Shown in pieces: positions 1-6,841 of a DNA stretch of 7,876 nucleotides; within the stretch, counting starts at the first letter, position 1; each line of letters opens with the position of its first letter. Origin of the DNA: CAJBVG01 sp044376465 (GTDB lineage Bacteria > Bacteroidota > Bacteroidia > Sphingobacteriales > Sphingobacteriaceae); the NCBI GenBank assembly GCA_044376465.1, contig JBILKW010000106.1, positions 1 through 7,876 of the forward strand. The letters run 5' to 3'. The notes beneath the pieces are model-generated. The model searched no databases, was not told the DNA's origin, and saw nothing but the letters and a program-made list of their open reading frames with translations. Made by a program: the position numbers and the translations under genes.

Positions 1-368
1 TCAACATAATACGACAAACCTAAATCGGGGTGATGCCCACCTTGTAGCAGTAATTGCTCTCCACCATAACGAATGGTTTCTTCAATTTTAATTTTATACT
101 CTTCAATTGTAGTAATATACGATTCGTCGTGACCAGGTCGTCTGAAAAAATTACAAAATTTACAATTTGCAATGCATACATTGGTAGTATTTAAGTTCCT
201 ATCGATGATCCAAGTAACTACATTGCTGTTCTTTTTCTGCTGCTTACGTAGCTCGTTTGCAGTGTACATTAAATCGGGCGTAGAGGCATGTTGATACAAA
301 TACATCCCTTCTTCTATGCTAAGAAACTCGAAATGAGACGCTTTGTTTAATAGCTCTTTTACATTCAT
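1..368 (-). CDS. mqnC: Cyclic dehypoxanthinyl futalosine synthase MqnC, 3' end cut by window edge
   Basis: Reading the minus strand from the ATG at 368-366 gives 122 residues before the window edge. Residues 65-72 hold the radical SAM CxxxCxxC motif (C65, C69, C72) that binds the 4Fe-4S cluster. It is preceded by VTWIIDRNLNTTNV and followed by KFCNFFRRPGH, a context characteristic of MqnC rather than of its relatives MqnE or CofH. The stretch GGEQLLLQGGHHPDLG then matches the next conserved block of the family. The enzyme cyclises dehypoxanthine futalosine in the cytoplasmic futalosine route to menaquinone. The start is well constrained: an in-frame TAA lies five codons upstream, so translation cannot begin earlier. 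The gene is divergent from the TlpA-like gene. The missing part should be roughly two thirds of a protein of usual length about 370 residues. Family call is sure; the separation from close paralogues rests on the N-terminal third only. Confidence 0.93.
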   Translation of the reverse strand, partial: MNVKELLNKASHFEFLSIEEGMYLYQHASTPDLMYTANELRKQQKKNSNVVTWIIDRNLNTTNVCIANCKFCNFFRRPGHDESYITTIEEYKIKIEETIRYGGEQLLLQGGHHPDLGLSYYV

Positions 369-378
369 ATGGCAAATA
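363..378 (-). repeat. 16-nt start-region sequence shared with guaB (copy 1)
   Basis: The minus-strand sequence TATTTGCCATATGAAT covers the mqnC start codon, ten bases before it and the second codon. The identical 16 nt surround the guaB start at 5362-5377, with ATG in the same register. The copies diverge immediately on both sides. In this copy the first bases also form the end of the TATATTTG promoter-like element. Confidence 0.6.
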
Positions 379-380
379 TA
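373..380 (-). promoter_or_regulatory. Bacteroidota-type -7 element (TAnnTTTG) of mqnC
   Basis: On the minus strand the sequence TATATTTG matches the Bacteroidota sigma-A -7 consensus TAnnTTTG exactly, and it ends 4 nt before the mqnC ATG. In this phylum transcription usually starts a few nucleotides after the element, so the predicted mRNA would be leaderless or nearly so. No clear TTG -33 element is visible at the expected 17-23 nt further upstream; only TTA-type sequences are there, which lowers confidence. The rest of the 115-bp divergent intergenic region (369-483) is very AT-rich. For the plus-strand gene it offers only a one-mismatch element, TAGTTTTA at 456-463, with no TTG partner. 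Confidence 0.45.
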
Positions 381-483
381 TTAGCTTAATTATATTTAAC
401 TTAATTTTATTCACGATTTGGGAAAAATACCCTTTTTAATCCTTCTCAAAATCGATAGTTTTACCAATTGAAATCAAAAAACC

Positions 484-1200
484 ATGAAAAAGTTTTATTT
501 ATTATTATTATTTGGATTGATCAGCATATTTAGCATGGCTCAATCTACCAAATCATTAAAAGACTATAAACAAGATAAAACTACTATTGTAAAGGATAGC
601 ACAGGAAAAGTATTACCTGCCGAAGAATGGTTTTTTAAAGTGCAAAGCAATGAATATACTCTTGAACAGATTACCGCTGATGAGGTAAATCCTAGAGAAT
701 TTAAGCTACGTGTAAGTAGTCCCGAAGAAAAACGAATGGCCATGCAACGCTCAGATCGTAAAGGTCCAATTACGCTTGCTGGATTTACTACTGGTAAACC
801 AATTATAGACTACTCTGTAACCGATGTTAACGGTAAAACCTATACCAAAGAGGCTTTATTAGGTAAAGTGGTTGTGATTAATTTTTGGTTTAAAGATGCG
901 ACACCATGTAAAGCTGAAATTCCGGAGTTAAACAAATTGGTGAAGAAGTTCAAAGGAAAAGACGTTGTTTTTTTAGCACCAACCTATGATCCTTTAGAAG
1001 ATGTTACTGAATTTCTAAAAAAATTACCATTCAATTTTATTATCTGTACGGATGTAGATGAGATGATTATCAATATGAACATATCAAAATACCCAACTCA
1101 TGTAGTGGTTGATAAACAAGGCATCGTACAATTTGTTACTATCGGACAAACGGATCGGATTTTTGATCAGTTGAATTTCGAAATAACCAACGCACTATAA
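484..1200 (+). CDS. Exported TlpA/redoxin-family thioredoxin-fold protein with a one-cysteine active site
   Basis: The 238-residue product begins with a signal peptide: KK, a hydrophobic core at about residues 4-17, and likely cleavage after A19 in SMA-QS. There is no lipobox, so it is probably a soluble periplasmic protein. Residues 20-100 match no domain I recognise. From about residue 104 it follows the TlpA/AhpC-TSA pattern: GKPIIDYSVTDVNGK, then VVVINFWF, the active-site region, AEIPELNKL, and the cis-proline loop YPTHVVVD with P204. In place of the usual WCxxC the sequence reads DATPC: the first cysteine is Ala139 (codon gcg) and only C142 remains. The only other cysteine outside the signal peptide is C188. 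Classical dithiol reductase chemistry is therefore unlikely; a one-thiol, redox-sensing or structural role is possible. The next gene starts 7 nt downstream, so it probably heads an operon with the M16 pair. Fold and export are confident; function is not known. Confidence 0.85.
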   Translation: MKKFYLLLLFGLISIFSMAQSTKSLKDYKQDKTTIVKDSTGKVLPAEEWFFKVQSNEYTLEQITADEVNPREFKLRVSSPEEKRMAMQRSDRKGPITLAGFTTGKPIIDYSVTDVNGKTYTKEALLGKVVVINFWFKDATPCKAEIPELNKLVKKFKGKDVVFLAPTYDPLEDVTEFLKKLPFNFIICTDVDEMIINMNISKYPTHVVVDKQGIVQFVTIGQTDRIFDQLNFEITNAL

Positions 1201-1207
1201 TTTACGA

Positions 1208-2446
1208 ATGATACAATTCCAACGATTTACACTCGATAATGGCTTAAAAGTAATCGTACATGAAGACCACACAGCTCCAATGGCTGTTCTGAATGTGTTG
1301 TATGATGTTGGTGCTAAAGACGAAAACCCGGAACAAACTGGTTTCGCTCATTTGTTTGAACACCTAATGTTCGGAGGTTCTATGAACATACCATCTTACG
1401 ACGAACCTTTACAAATGGTTGGCGGAGAGAACAATGCCTTTACGAATAACGACATTACCAATTATTATATTCAAGTACCTGCAATAAATCTAGAAACTGC
1501 TTTTTGGTTAGAGTCTGATCGAATGTTGAGCTTGGCTTTTTCTGAAAAAAGCTTGGAAACTCAGCGAAGCGTAGTAATTGAAGAGTTTAAGCAACGATAC
1601 TTAAACCAACCTTATGGAGATGTTTGGTTAAAATTACGCGACTTGGCGTACACCACACACCCTTACCAATGGGCTACCATCGGCAAAGAAATTTCGCACA
1701 TCGAAAATGCAAAGATGGAAGATGTGAAAGCCTTTTTCTTCAAACATTATACCCCACAAAATGCCATTTTGGTGGTTGCAGGAGATGTTCAACTGGAGCA
1801 TGTTAAAGACTTAACAAACAAATGGTTTGGTGAAATACCTCCAGGTAATAAATACATTCGGAACTTGCCCCAAGAACCTAAACAAACAGAAGCACGAACA
1901 TTTAGTGTTACTGCTGATGTGCCGAACGATGCTATTTACAAAGCCTTCCACGTACACGAACGTAATCATAAAAATTATTATACCGCCGATATCATTTCTG
2001 ATGTACTTTCCAGAGGAGAATCATCGAGATTGTACCAAGAGTTGGTGAAAAACAAGAAGATATTTTCGGAGGTTAATGCCTATATAACGGGTGATATTGA
2101 TGCAGGTTTGTTTGTGCTCGAAGGTAAGCCAGCAAAGGGTTATACACTGGAGCAAGCCGACGAAGCACTGTGGACGGTGTTAGATGAATTGAAGAGTACC
2201 GAGTTAGAAAGTAGGGAACTGCAAAAAATTGTAAATAAATTAGAATCCTCTACTGTTTTTGGAGAAATGAACCTACTAAATAAAGCCATGAATATGGCCT
2301 ACTTCGAATTATTGGGAGACGCAGATCGAATGAACACAGAAATGGATAGGTACCGTGAAGTTAGTGCGGCCGATATTGTAAACTACAGTAAACAAATATT
2401 TACCAAAGAAAATTGTTCAACCTTGTTCTACCATAGTAAAAATTGA
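1208..2446 (+). CDS. M16 family zinc metallopeptidase, catalytic subunit
   Basis: This 412-residue protein is an M16B-type (processing-peptidase-like) half-clamshell protease. The inverted zinc motif HxxEH is intact at H48-L-F-E51-H52, inside the typical block GFAHLFEHLMFGGS. The third zinc ligand is expected in SVVIEEF, most likely E126. The N-terminus MIQFQRFTLDNGLKVIVHED is the standard first strand of the family, which supports the chosen ATG. There is no signal peptide, so the protein is probably cytoplasmic. The C-terminal domain includes SSRLYQELVKNKKIFSEV at about residues 270-290, the region where active M16 pairs carry substrate-binding residues. Spacing is 7 nt from the upstream gene and 1 nt to the next (TGA-T-ATG), so translational coupling with the non-catalytic partner is likely. 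M16 proteases usually degrade unfolded peptides or process presequences; the substrate here cannot be told from sequence. Confidence 0.93.
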   Translation: MIQFQRFTLDNGLKVIVHEDHTAPMAVLNVLYDVGAKDENPEQTGFAHLFEHLMFGGSMNIPSYDEPLQMVGGENNAFTNNDITNYYIQVPAINLETAFWLESDRMLSLAFSEKSLETQRSVVIEEFKQRYLNQPYGDVWLKLRDLAYTTHPYQWATIGKEISHIENAKMEDVKAFFFKHYTPQNAILVVAGDVQLEHVKDLTNKWFGEIPPGNKYIRNLPQEPKQTEARTFSVTADVPNDAIYKAFHVHERNHKNYYTADIISDVLSRGESSRLYQELVKNKKIFSEVNAYITGDIDAGLFVLEGKPAKGYTLEQADEALWTVLDELKSTELESRELQKIVNKLESSTVFGEMNLLNKAMNMAYFELLGDADRMNTEMDRYREVSAADIVNYSKQIFTKENCSTLFYHSKN

Positions 2447-2447
2447 T

Positions 2448-3728
2448 ATGACTTTAACACTAGATAGAACGAAGGCCCCAAAGGCATATGACCTTAAGAC
2501 TATGCTTTTATTGCATGCAGAAACTGTGATGTTAAGAAATGGTCTAAAAGTTTTTTGCATAAACGGTGCAATAGAGGAAGTAATTAAGTTAGAGTTAGTT
2601 TTTAAAACCGGTACAAGAGCCGAATCTAAAAAATTAGTGGCTTCGGCATGTAATTACCTGTTAAATGCGGGCAGCACTAAAATGTCTTCATCCGAAATAA
2701 TGGAGAAATTAGATTTTTATGGATCATTTTACCAGCATGATAATCAATTAGACAGAGCTACCATTAGCATTTATACATTAAAAAAATATTTTAAAGAAAG
2801 CCTTCAAATTTTTGCCGAGATCATTCTAGATCCTGTATTTCCGGAGGAGGAATTAGCCATTTATAAAGAAAATGCAAAGCAACGTTTTCTAATTAATAGC
2901 ACCAAAAATGATTACCGAGCCCGACAAGAATTTCATCGAGCACTGTTTGGCAACCACCCTTATGGCAAATTAGTAGAAGCCCAAGATTACGACGCATTAA
3001 CCAGAGAGGACCTTATAGAGCATTACAAACAGCATTATAAGTTGAATGATGCAACTTTAATAATGGCAGGTAATTTTGGAGATGAAGAGATAAAGTTACT
3101 CGAAACGGCCTTTCAATCTTATCAATATGAAGAAAATCAAAAAATTGAGTTTATATCACCGAATGAACATAAGCCAATAAAAATATTCAACGAAAGACCT
3201 GATGCTTTGCAATCTGCGATTAGAATTGGAAAGCAGATTATGCATAAAAGTCATCCTGATTATATTGAGTTCTCGATCCTAACCACGGTGTTAGGGGGGT
3301 ATTTTGGATCGAGGTTAATGTCTAATATTAGAGAAGACAAGGGCTATACCTATGGAATCGGGGCGGGAGTGTACCCATTACTCGATTCTGCATTTTTTTA
3401 CATTGCAACAGAAGTAGGAACAGAGGTAACCAATGCAGCACTCGAAGAAATTTATAAAGAAATGGAGCGTTTGCATACAGAATTGATTCCAGAAGAGGAG
3501 CTGAATTTGGTAAAGAATTACCTTAAAGGTGCCTTTATTGGCAGCATCGAAAATATTTTTAGTCACTCAGATAAATTTAAAAGTGTATATTTATATAATT
3601 TAAATTACGATTATTACGATCGTTATTTCAAATTGGTAGATGGTGTTAGCTCGGAAAGATTAGCACAATTGGCAAAAGAATATTTAATACAAAACAGCCT
3701 TACAGAGGTTGTAATAGGAAAAAAATAA
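2448..3728 (+). CDS. M16 family homologue lacking the zinc site, probable non-catalytic partner
   Basis: The 426-residue product has the M16 fold order but not the chemistry. Aligning its N-terminal domain with the upstream protein places S66, N69 and Y70 where HxxEH should be (ASACNYLLNAGS against AHLFEHLMFGGS), so it should not bind catalytic zinc. The C-terminal half keeps GSRLMSNIREDKGYTYG (residues 287-303). R289 and Y302 there match the Arg/Tyr pair which, in two-gene M16B enzymes, the non-catalytic subunit supplies to the partner's active site. The N-terminal extension LDRTKAPK before the first strand is typical of Bacteroidota members of this subfamily. No signal peptide is seen. It starts one base after the catalytic subunit stops, which fits equimolar production of a heterodimer. 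The pairing is inferred from family knowledge and gene order. Confidence 0.9.
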   Translation: MTLTLDRTKAPKAYDLKTMLLLHAETVMLRNGLKVFCINGAIEEVIKLELVFKTGTRAESKKLVASACNYLLNAGSTKMSSSEIMEKLDFYGSFYQHDNQLDRATISIYTLKKYFKESLQIFAEIILDPVFPEEELAIYKENAKQRFLINSTKNDYRARQEFHRALFGNHPYGKLVEAQDYDALTREDLIEHYKQHYKLNDATLIMAGNFGDEEIKLLETAFQSYQYEENQKIEFISPNEHKPIKIFNERPDALQSAIRIGKQIMHKSHPDYIEFSILTTVLGGYFGSRLMSNIREDKGYTYGIGAGVYPLLDSAFFYIATEVGTEVTNAALEEIYKEMERLHTELIPEEELNLVKNYLKGAFIGSIENIFSHSDKFKSVYLYNLNYDYYDRYFKLVDGVSSERLAQLAKEYLIQNSLTEVVIGKK

Positions 3729-3736
3729 TATATTTG
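3709..3736 (+). promoter_or_regulatory. Bacteroidota-type promoter for the T9SS cargo gene
   Basis: TTG at 3709-3711 and TATATTTG at 3729-3736 are separated by 17 nt. This agrees with the TTG / TAnnTTTG consensus and spacing reported for Flavobacterium-type promoters. The element overlaps the last codons of the upstream M16 gene and ends 4 nt before the ATG at 3741, so the transcript would have almost no leader. It would let the secreted protein be expressed separately from the M16 operon. It is a sequence match only, in an AT-rich background where chance matches occur. Confidence 0.5.
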
Positions 3737-3740
3737 GGGA

Positions 3741-5300
3741 ATGAAATTTTCTAAAATACTATTCATATTAGGTTTTGCTCTATGTACAAATGCTTTTGCA
3801 CAGACCATACCTGTAGTAGAAATAGATTCTGTTTCTGTATTAGATAACCAACGAGTTCAGATTGCTTGGAAAGCATCTACGGATGCTCGAGTGGATGGTT
3901 ATTACATCTATAGAGTATACAACAACAATTTAGGAGAACCAGATTTTTACGATCCCATTTTAGTGAATGCTAATGGAAGGCTCACAAATAATTATGTGTA
4001 TGTTGATAATACCGGTGCTATTGATTTAACGAGTACATCTATTATGCGTTTTTATGTTTCGGCGGTTGATTTAGATGTAAATCCACCTGTTCAGTCAAAT
4101 TTAGATTCTGCCGCTACAAAACCACACCAAACAATTTTATTAAACAATTCAATTGATGTATGTAATGCTTCAGCCAATTTAACCTGGAATAAGTACGTAA
4201 ATACCAATAATGGTTGGGCAAATGGTGTATCGAGGTATGAAGTCTGGGAAAGTATAAACGGCAGCGCATTCAAAGTTATATACAGCGGCCAAAACACTAG
4301 CTATGTTCGCAGAGGTCTACAAACGGGCCTTAACTATCAATACAAAATTAGAGTAGTTAGTCGCGATTTATCAATGTCTTCGAGTTCTAATGTTCGATTA
4401 ACTAGTGGGGTGTTTAACAGCTATCCAGCTTATGTTTATTTATATAATGCATCGGTTATTGGAGATAACAGAAAAATTAGTTTGAGCTGGACCACGGATA
4501 CCACTAACATGAAACTTACTTATCAAGTAATGATGAGCACAGACAGTGTTAATTTTATCGAGGTTGCGAGGCTAGATTCTGTGCCCTATAAAAGATTTAG
4601 AGATACTATTATTACCAATGTAATTCCGGATAGGCTAAACTATTTCTTCAAAATTATTACGTCATGCTCATGCCCAGATACACTTGATACCACAGCCGTA
4701 ACAAAGGTAATTAAATTAAAAGCTGAATACATTAACGAAACAACCAATTTATTAAGATGGAATGATTACCAAGGTTGGATGCAAGGAACTGGTTATTATG
4801 AGTTGTTTAGAGTTAAAATTGATGTAGCCACCAATACGCAAACAAAAGATTTAATTGCAACATTGGTACCTCCAGTTACAGAATACGAGGATAATTCGCC
4901 AGATTTATTAGGAGCAGATGGAGTTACCTCTTATTATTTACAGGCGCGAGAACAGGTCGGGAACCCCATTATTCCTACAACCCCATCGTCTTTTTCAAAC
5001 TTTGCTTATGTTTATAAAGAAGTAAGATTAATTATTCCAGGAGCATTTTCACCAAATGCTGCAAACCCAATATTCCGTCCGCAGGTACTCACTCAAACAA
5101 CTACTAAATTCGACATGAAAATTTACAATCGTTGGGGTAAGCTAGTGTTTGAAACCATTGATGAGTTTCAAGGATGGGATGGAAAAGACAAAGACAACGG
5201 ATTGGTTTGCCCTCCGGGAGCATACATTTACATTATTGATGTAATTGATGCAAACGGTGCTACACTCAACAAAGTTGGTTCGGTTGCCCTGCTCGACTAA
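3741..5300 (+). CDS. Secreted beta-sandwich repeat protein with T9SS type B (gliding-motility-associated, CHU_C) sorting domain
   Basis: The 519-residue product has a clear signal peptide (MKFSKILFILGFALCTNAFA, cleavage before Q21). Residues about 22-428 look like four fibronectin type III-like modules of about 100 residues. Each has an early Trp strand (IAWKAS, LTWNKY, LSWTTD, LRWNDY) and a later Tyr-rich strand (GYYIYRV, YQYKIRVVS, NYFFKIITS, TSYYLQARE). Residues 430-519 match the gliding-motility-associated C-terminal domain: IIPGAFSPN, FDMKIYNRWGKLVFET, GWDGKDKDNG, CPPGAYIYIIDVID and a final GSVALLD strand. That domain directs cargo through the outer membrane by the type IX secretion system (type B class). 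The usual GDGxND stretch after AFSPN is shortened to AANPIF. Cysteines are C141, C309, C311 and C490. No enzymatic domain is visible, so an adhesin or surface structural protein is the reasonable guess. The FnIII boundaries are read by eye. Confidence 0.88.
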   Translation: MKFSKILFILGFALCTNAFAQTIPVVEIDSVSVLDNQRVQIAWKASTDARVDGYYIYRVYNNNLGEPDFYDPILVNANGRLTNNYVYVDNTGAIDLTSTSIMRFYVSAVDLDVNPPVQSNLDSAATKPHQTILLNNSIDVCNASANLTWNKYVNTNNGWANGVSRYEVWESINGSAFKVIYSGQNTSYVRRGLQTGLNYQYKIRVVSRDLSMSSSSNVRLTSGVFNSYPAYVYLYNASVIGDNRKISLSWTTDTTNMKLTYQVMMSTDSVNFIEVARLDSVPYKRFRDTIITNVIPDRLNYFFKIITSCSCPDTLDTTAVTKVIKLKAEYINETTNLLRWNDYQGWMQGTGYYELFRVKIDVATNTQTKDLIATLVPPVTEYEDNSPDLLGADGVTSYYLQAREQVGNPIIPTTPSSFSNFAYVYKEVRLIIPGAFSPNAANPIFRPQVLTQTTTKFDMKIYNRWGKLVFETIDEFQGWDGKDKDNGLVCPPGAYIYIIDVIDANGATLNKVGSVALLD

Positions 5301-5330
5301 AATTTAATACGGTATTCTGAAATAATTTTC

Positions 5331-5338
5331 TATTTTTG
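5331..5338 (+). promoter_or_regulatory. guaB: Probable -7 element (TAnnTTTG) of guaB
   Basis: TATTTTTG matches the Bacteroidota -7 consensus and lies 33 nt before the guaB ATG, which would give a leader of roughly 28-30 nt. No TTG is present at the expected -33 position. Instead the upstream stretch at 5306-5316 is an 11-bp inverted repeat (AATAC-G-GTATT), which may be chance. The whole gap between the cargo gene and guaB is 71 nt, too short for a purine riboswitch plus expression platform. No terminator hairpin is evident after the cargo gene. Confidence 0.45.
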
Positions 5339-5361
5339 TGCGGCAAGTAATAAACCGTAAT

Positions 5362-5377
5362 TATTTGCCATATGAAT
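5362..5377 (+). repeat. 16-nt start-region sequence shared with mqnC (copy 2)
   Basis: TATTTGCCATATGAAT spans the guaB start codon and is identical to the mqnC start region on the opposite strand (363-378), with ATG in the same register. Bases on either side differ. Here the sequence lies well downstream of the proposed promoter, so any shared role would more likely be in translation initiation than in transcription. Confidence 0.6.
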
Positions 5378-6841
5378 CTAGATTCTAATAAGTTCGTTTC
5401 CGAAGGATTAACCTACGACGATGTTTTGCTACTTCCAAGTTATTCGGAAGTGCTTCCGAGAGAAGTAAACACTCAAACTTACATTACCAAGAAAATTAAG
5501 CTTAATGTTCCTATTGTATCTGCAGCAATGGATACGGTTACGGAATCTGCCTTGGCAATCGCTATTGCTCAAAATGGCGGCATAGGCATGCTACATAAAA
5601 ATATGAGCATAGAACGTCAAGCAGAAGAAGTTCGTAAAGTGAAGCGCTCTGAAAGCGGAATGATACAAGATCCTGTTACTTTACATGAGGATGCTACCCT
5701 TGCCGATGCACTTAAGCTCATGAAGGAGTATAAAATTGGCGGCATTCCTATTATTGCGAAAGACAAAAAATTACTTGGTATTTTAACGAATAGAGACATC
5801 CGCTTTCAAAAAGATATTAAACTAAAAGTATCGTCGGTAATGACGGCTACCAACTTAGTTACGGCACCAAAAGGCACCGATTTAAAAAAGGCAGAGCAAA
5901 TATTACAGAAACATAAAATAGAAAAATTACCAGTAGTGGATGCCAAGGGCAAGCTTACAGGTTTAATTACCTACAAAGACATACAGAAATTTAAAAACTT
6001 CCCAAATGCATGTAAAGATGAGCACGGAAGATTAAGAGTAGGTGCAGCAGTTGGAGTAACTGCCGATACCATAGATAGAGTAAGAGCATTGGTAAATGCT
6101 GGAGTAGATGTAATTGCAATTGATACAGCTCACGGACATTCTAAAGGAGTAATTACCATGTTAAAGGCGGTGAAAAAAGCATTCCCTAATTTACAAGTAA
6201 TTGCAGGAAATATTGCAACAGGCGAGGCAGCTAAAGCATTAGCAAAAGCAGGTGCCGACGCAGTTAAAGTAGGTATTGGCCCTGGTTCTATTTGTACTAC
6301 CCGTATTATTGCAGGTGTGGGTGTACCACAATTATATGCAGTATACGAATGTGCAAAAGCATTGAAAGGAACAGGAGTTCCGGTAATCGCTGATGGTGGC
6401 ATTAAACATACAGGTGATATCGCAAAGGCTATTGCAGCCGGTGCATCTTGCATTATGGCAGGATCATTATTTGCAGGAGTGGAAGAATCGCCAGGTGAAA
6501 CTATTATTTACGAAGGACGTAAGTTTAAATCGTACAGAGGAATGGGCTCCATTGAAGCCATGGAAAGTGGTTCCAAAGACCGTTACTTCCAAGATGTAGA
6601 AGATGATATTAAAAAATTAGTACCAGAAGGAATTGTGGGTAGAGTACCTTATAAAGGAACACTAGCCGAAGTGATTTACCAATACATTGGAGGTTTAAAA
6701 GCTGGTATGGGATATTGTGGTGCAGCAACTATTGAAGACATGCAAAAAGCTAGATTCGTTCGAATTACCGCTGCCGGCATGAAAGAAAGTCACCCGCACG
6801 ATATTATCATAACTAACGAAGCACCTAATTATAGTAGATAG
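5372..6841 (+). CDS. guaB: IMP dehydrogenase GuaB
   Basis: GuaB oxidises IMP to XMP with NAD+, the committed step of guanine nucleotide synthesis, in the cytoplasm and usually as a tetramer or octamer. The 489-residue length is normal. The N-terminal part of the TIM barrel starts with GLTYDDVLLLPSYSEVLP. Two CBS domains follow at about residues 97-208 (MIQDPVTLHEDATL onward and VSSVMTATNLVTA onward), which sense purine nucleotides in this family. The barrel then resumes. The catalytic loop GIGPGSICTTR carries the nucleophile C308, D341 lies in the IMP-binding ADGGIKHTGD, YRGMGS is at 388-393, and the flap Arg-Tyr pair is R404-Y405. All expected catalytic residues are present. The start is supported by the family N-terminus and by an in-frame TAA at 5351-5353. 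The gene is preceded by its own promoter-like element. Confidence 0.98.
   Translation: MNLDSNKFVSEGLTYDDVLLLPSYSEVLPREVNTQTYITKKIKLNVPIVSAAMDTVTESALAIAIAQNGGIGMLHKNMSIERQAEEVRKVKRSESGMIQDPVTLHEDATLADALKLMKEYKIGGIPIIAKDKKLLGILTNRDIRFQKDIKLKVSSVMTATNLVTAPKGTDLKKAEQILQKHKIEKLPVVDAKGKLTGLITYKDIQKFKNFPNACKDEHGRLRVGAAVGVTADTIDRVRALVNAGVDVIAIDTAHGHSKGVITMLKAVKKAFPNLQVIAGNIATGEAAKALAKAGADAVKVGIGPGSICTTRIIAGVGVPQLYAVYECAKALKGTGVPVIADGGIKHTGDIAKAIAAGASCIMAGSLFAGVEESPGETIIYEGRKFKSYRGMGSIEAMESGSKDRYFQDVEDDIKKLVPEGIVGRVPYKGTLAEVIYQYIGGLKAGMGYCGAATIEDMQKARFVRITAAGMKESHPHDIIITNEAPNYSR

Noticed and set aside
418..438. GGGAAAAATACCCTTTTT as a rho-independent terminator
   Set aside because: The stem is only three G-C pairs with a 7-nt loop, and it lies between divergent genes where no transcript needs to end.
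456..463. TAGTTTTA as the -7 element of the TlpA-like gene
   Set aside because: It has one mismatch to TAnnTTTG and no TTG at 17-23 nt upstream, so it is too weak to call.
5306..5316. AATAC-G-GTATT inverted repeat upstream of guaB as an operator
   Set aside because: Arms of 5 bp in AT-rich DNA are expected by chance; it is not a PurR-type site and there is no second copy in the window.
5301..5371. Purine riboswitch before guaB
   Set aside because: The gap is only 71 nt and shows none of the paired stems or conserved loop bases of the purine aptamer.
6130..6453. 107-codon open frame on the minus strand inside guaB
   Set aside because: It is antisense to the guaB catalytic core, whose codons encode every expected motif. 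The antisense protein matches nothing I recognise.
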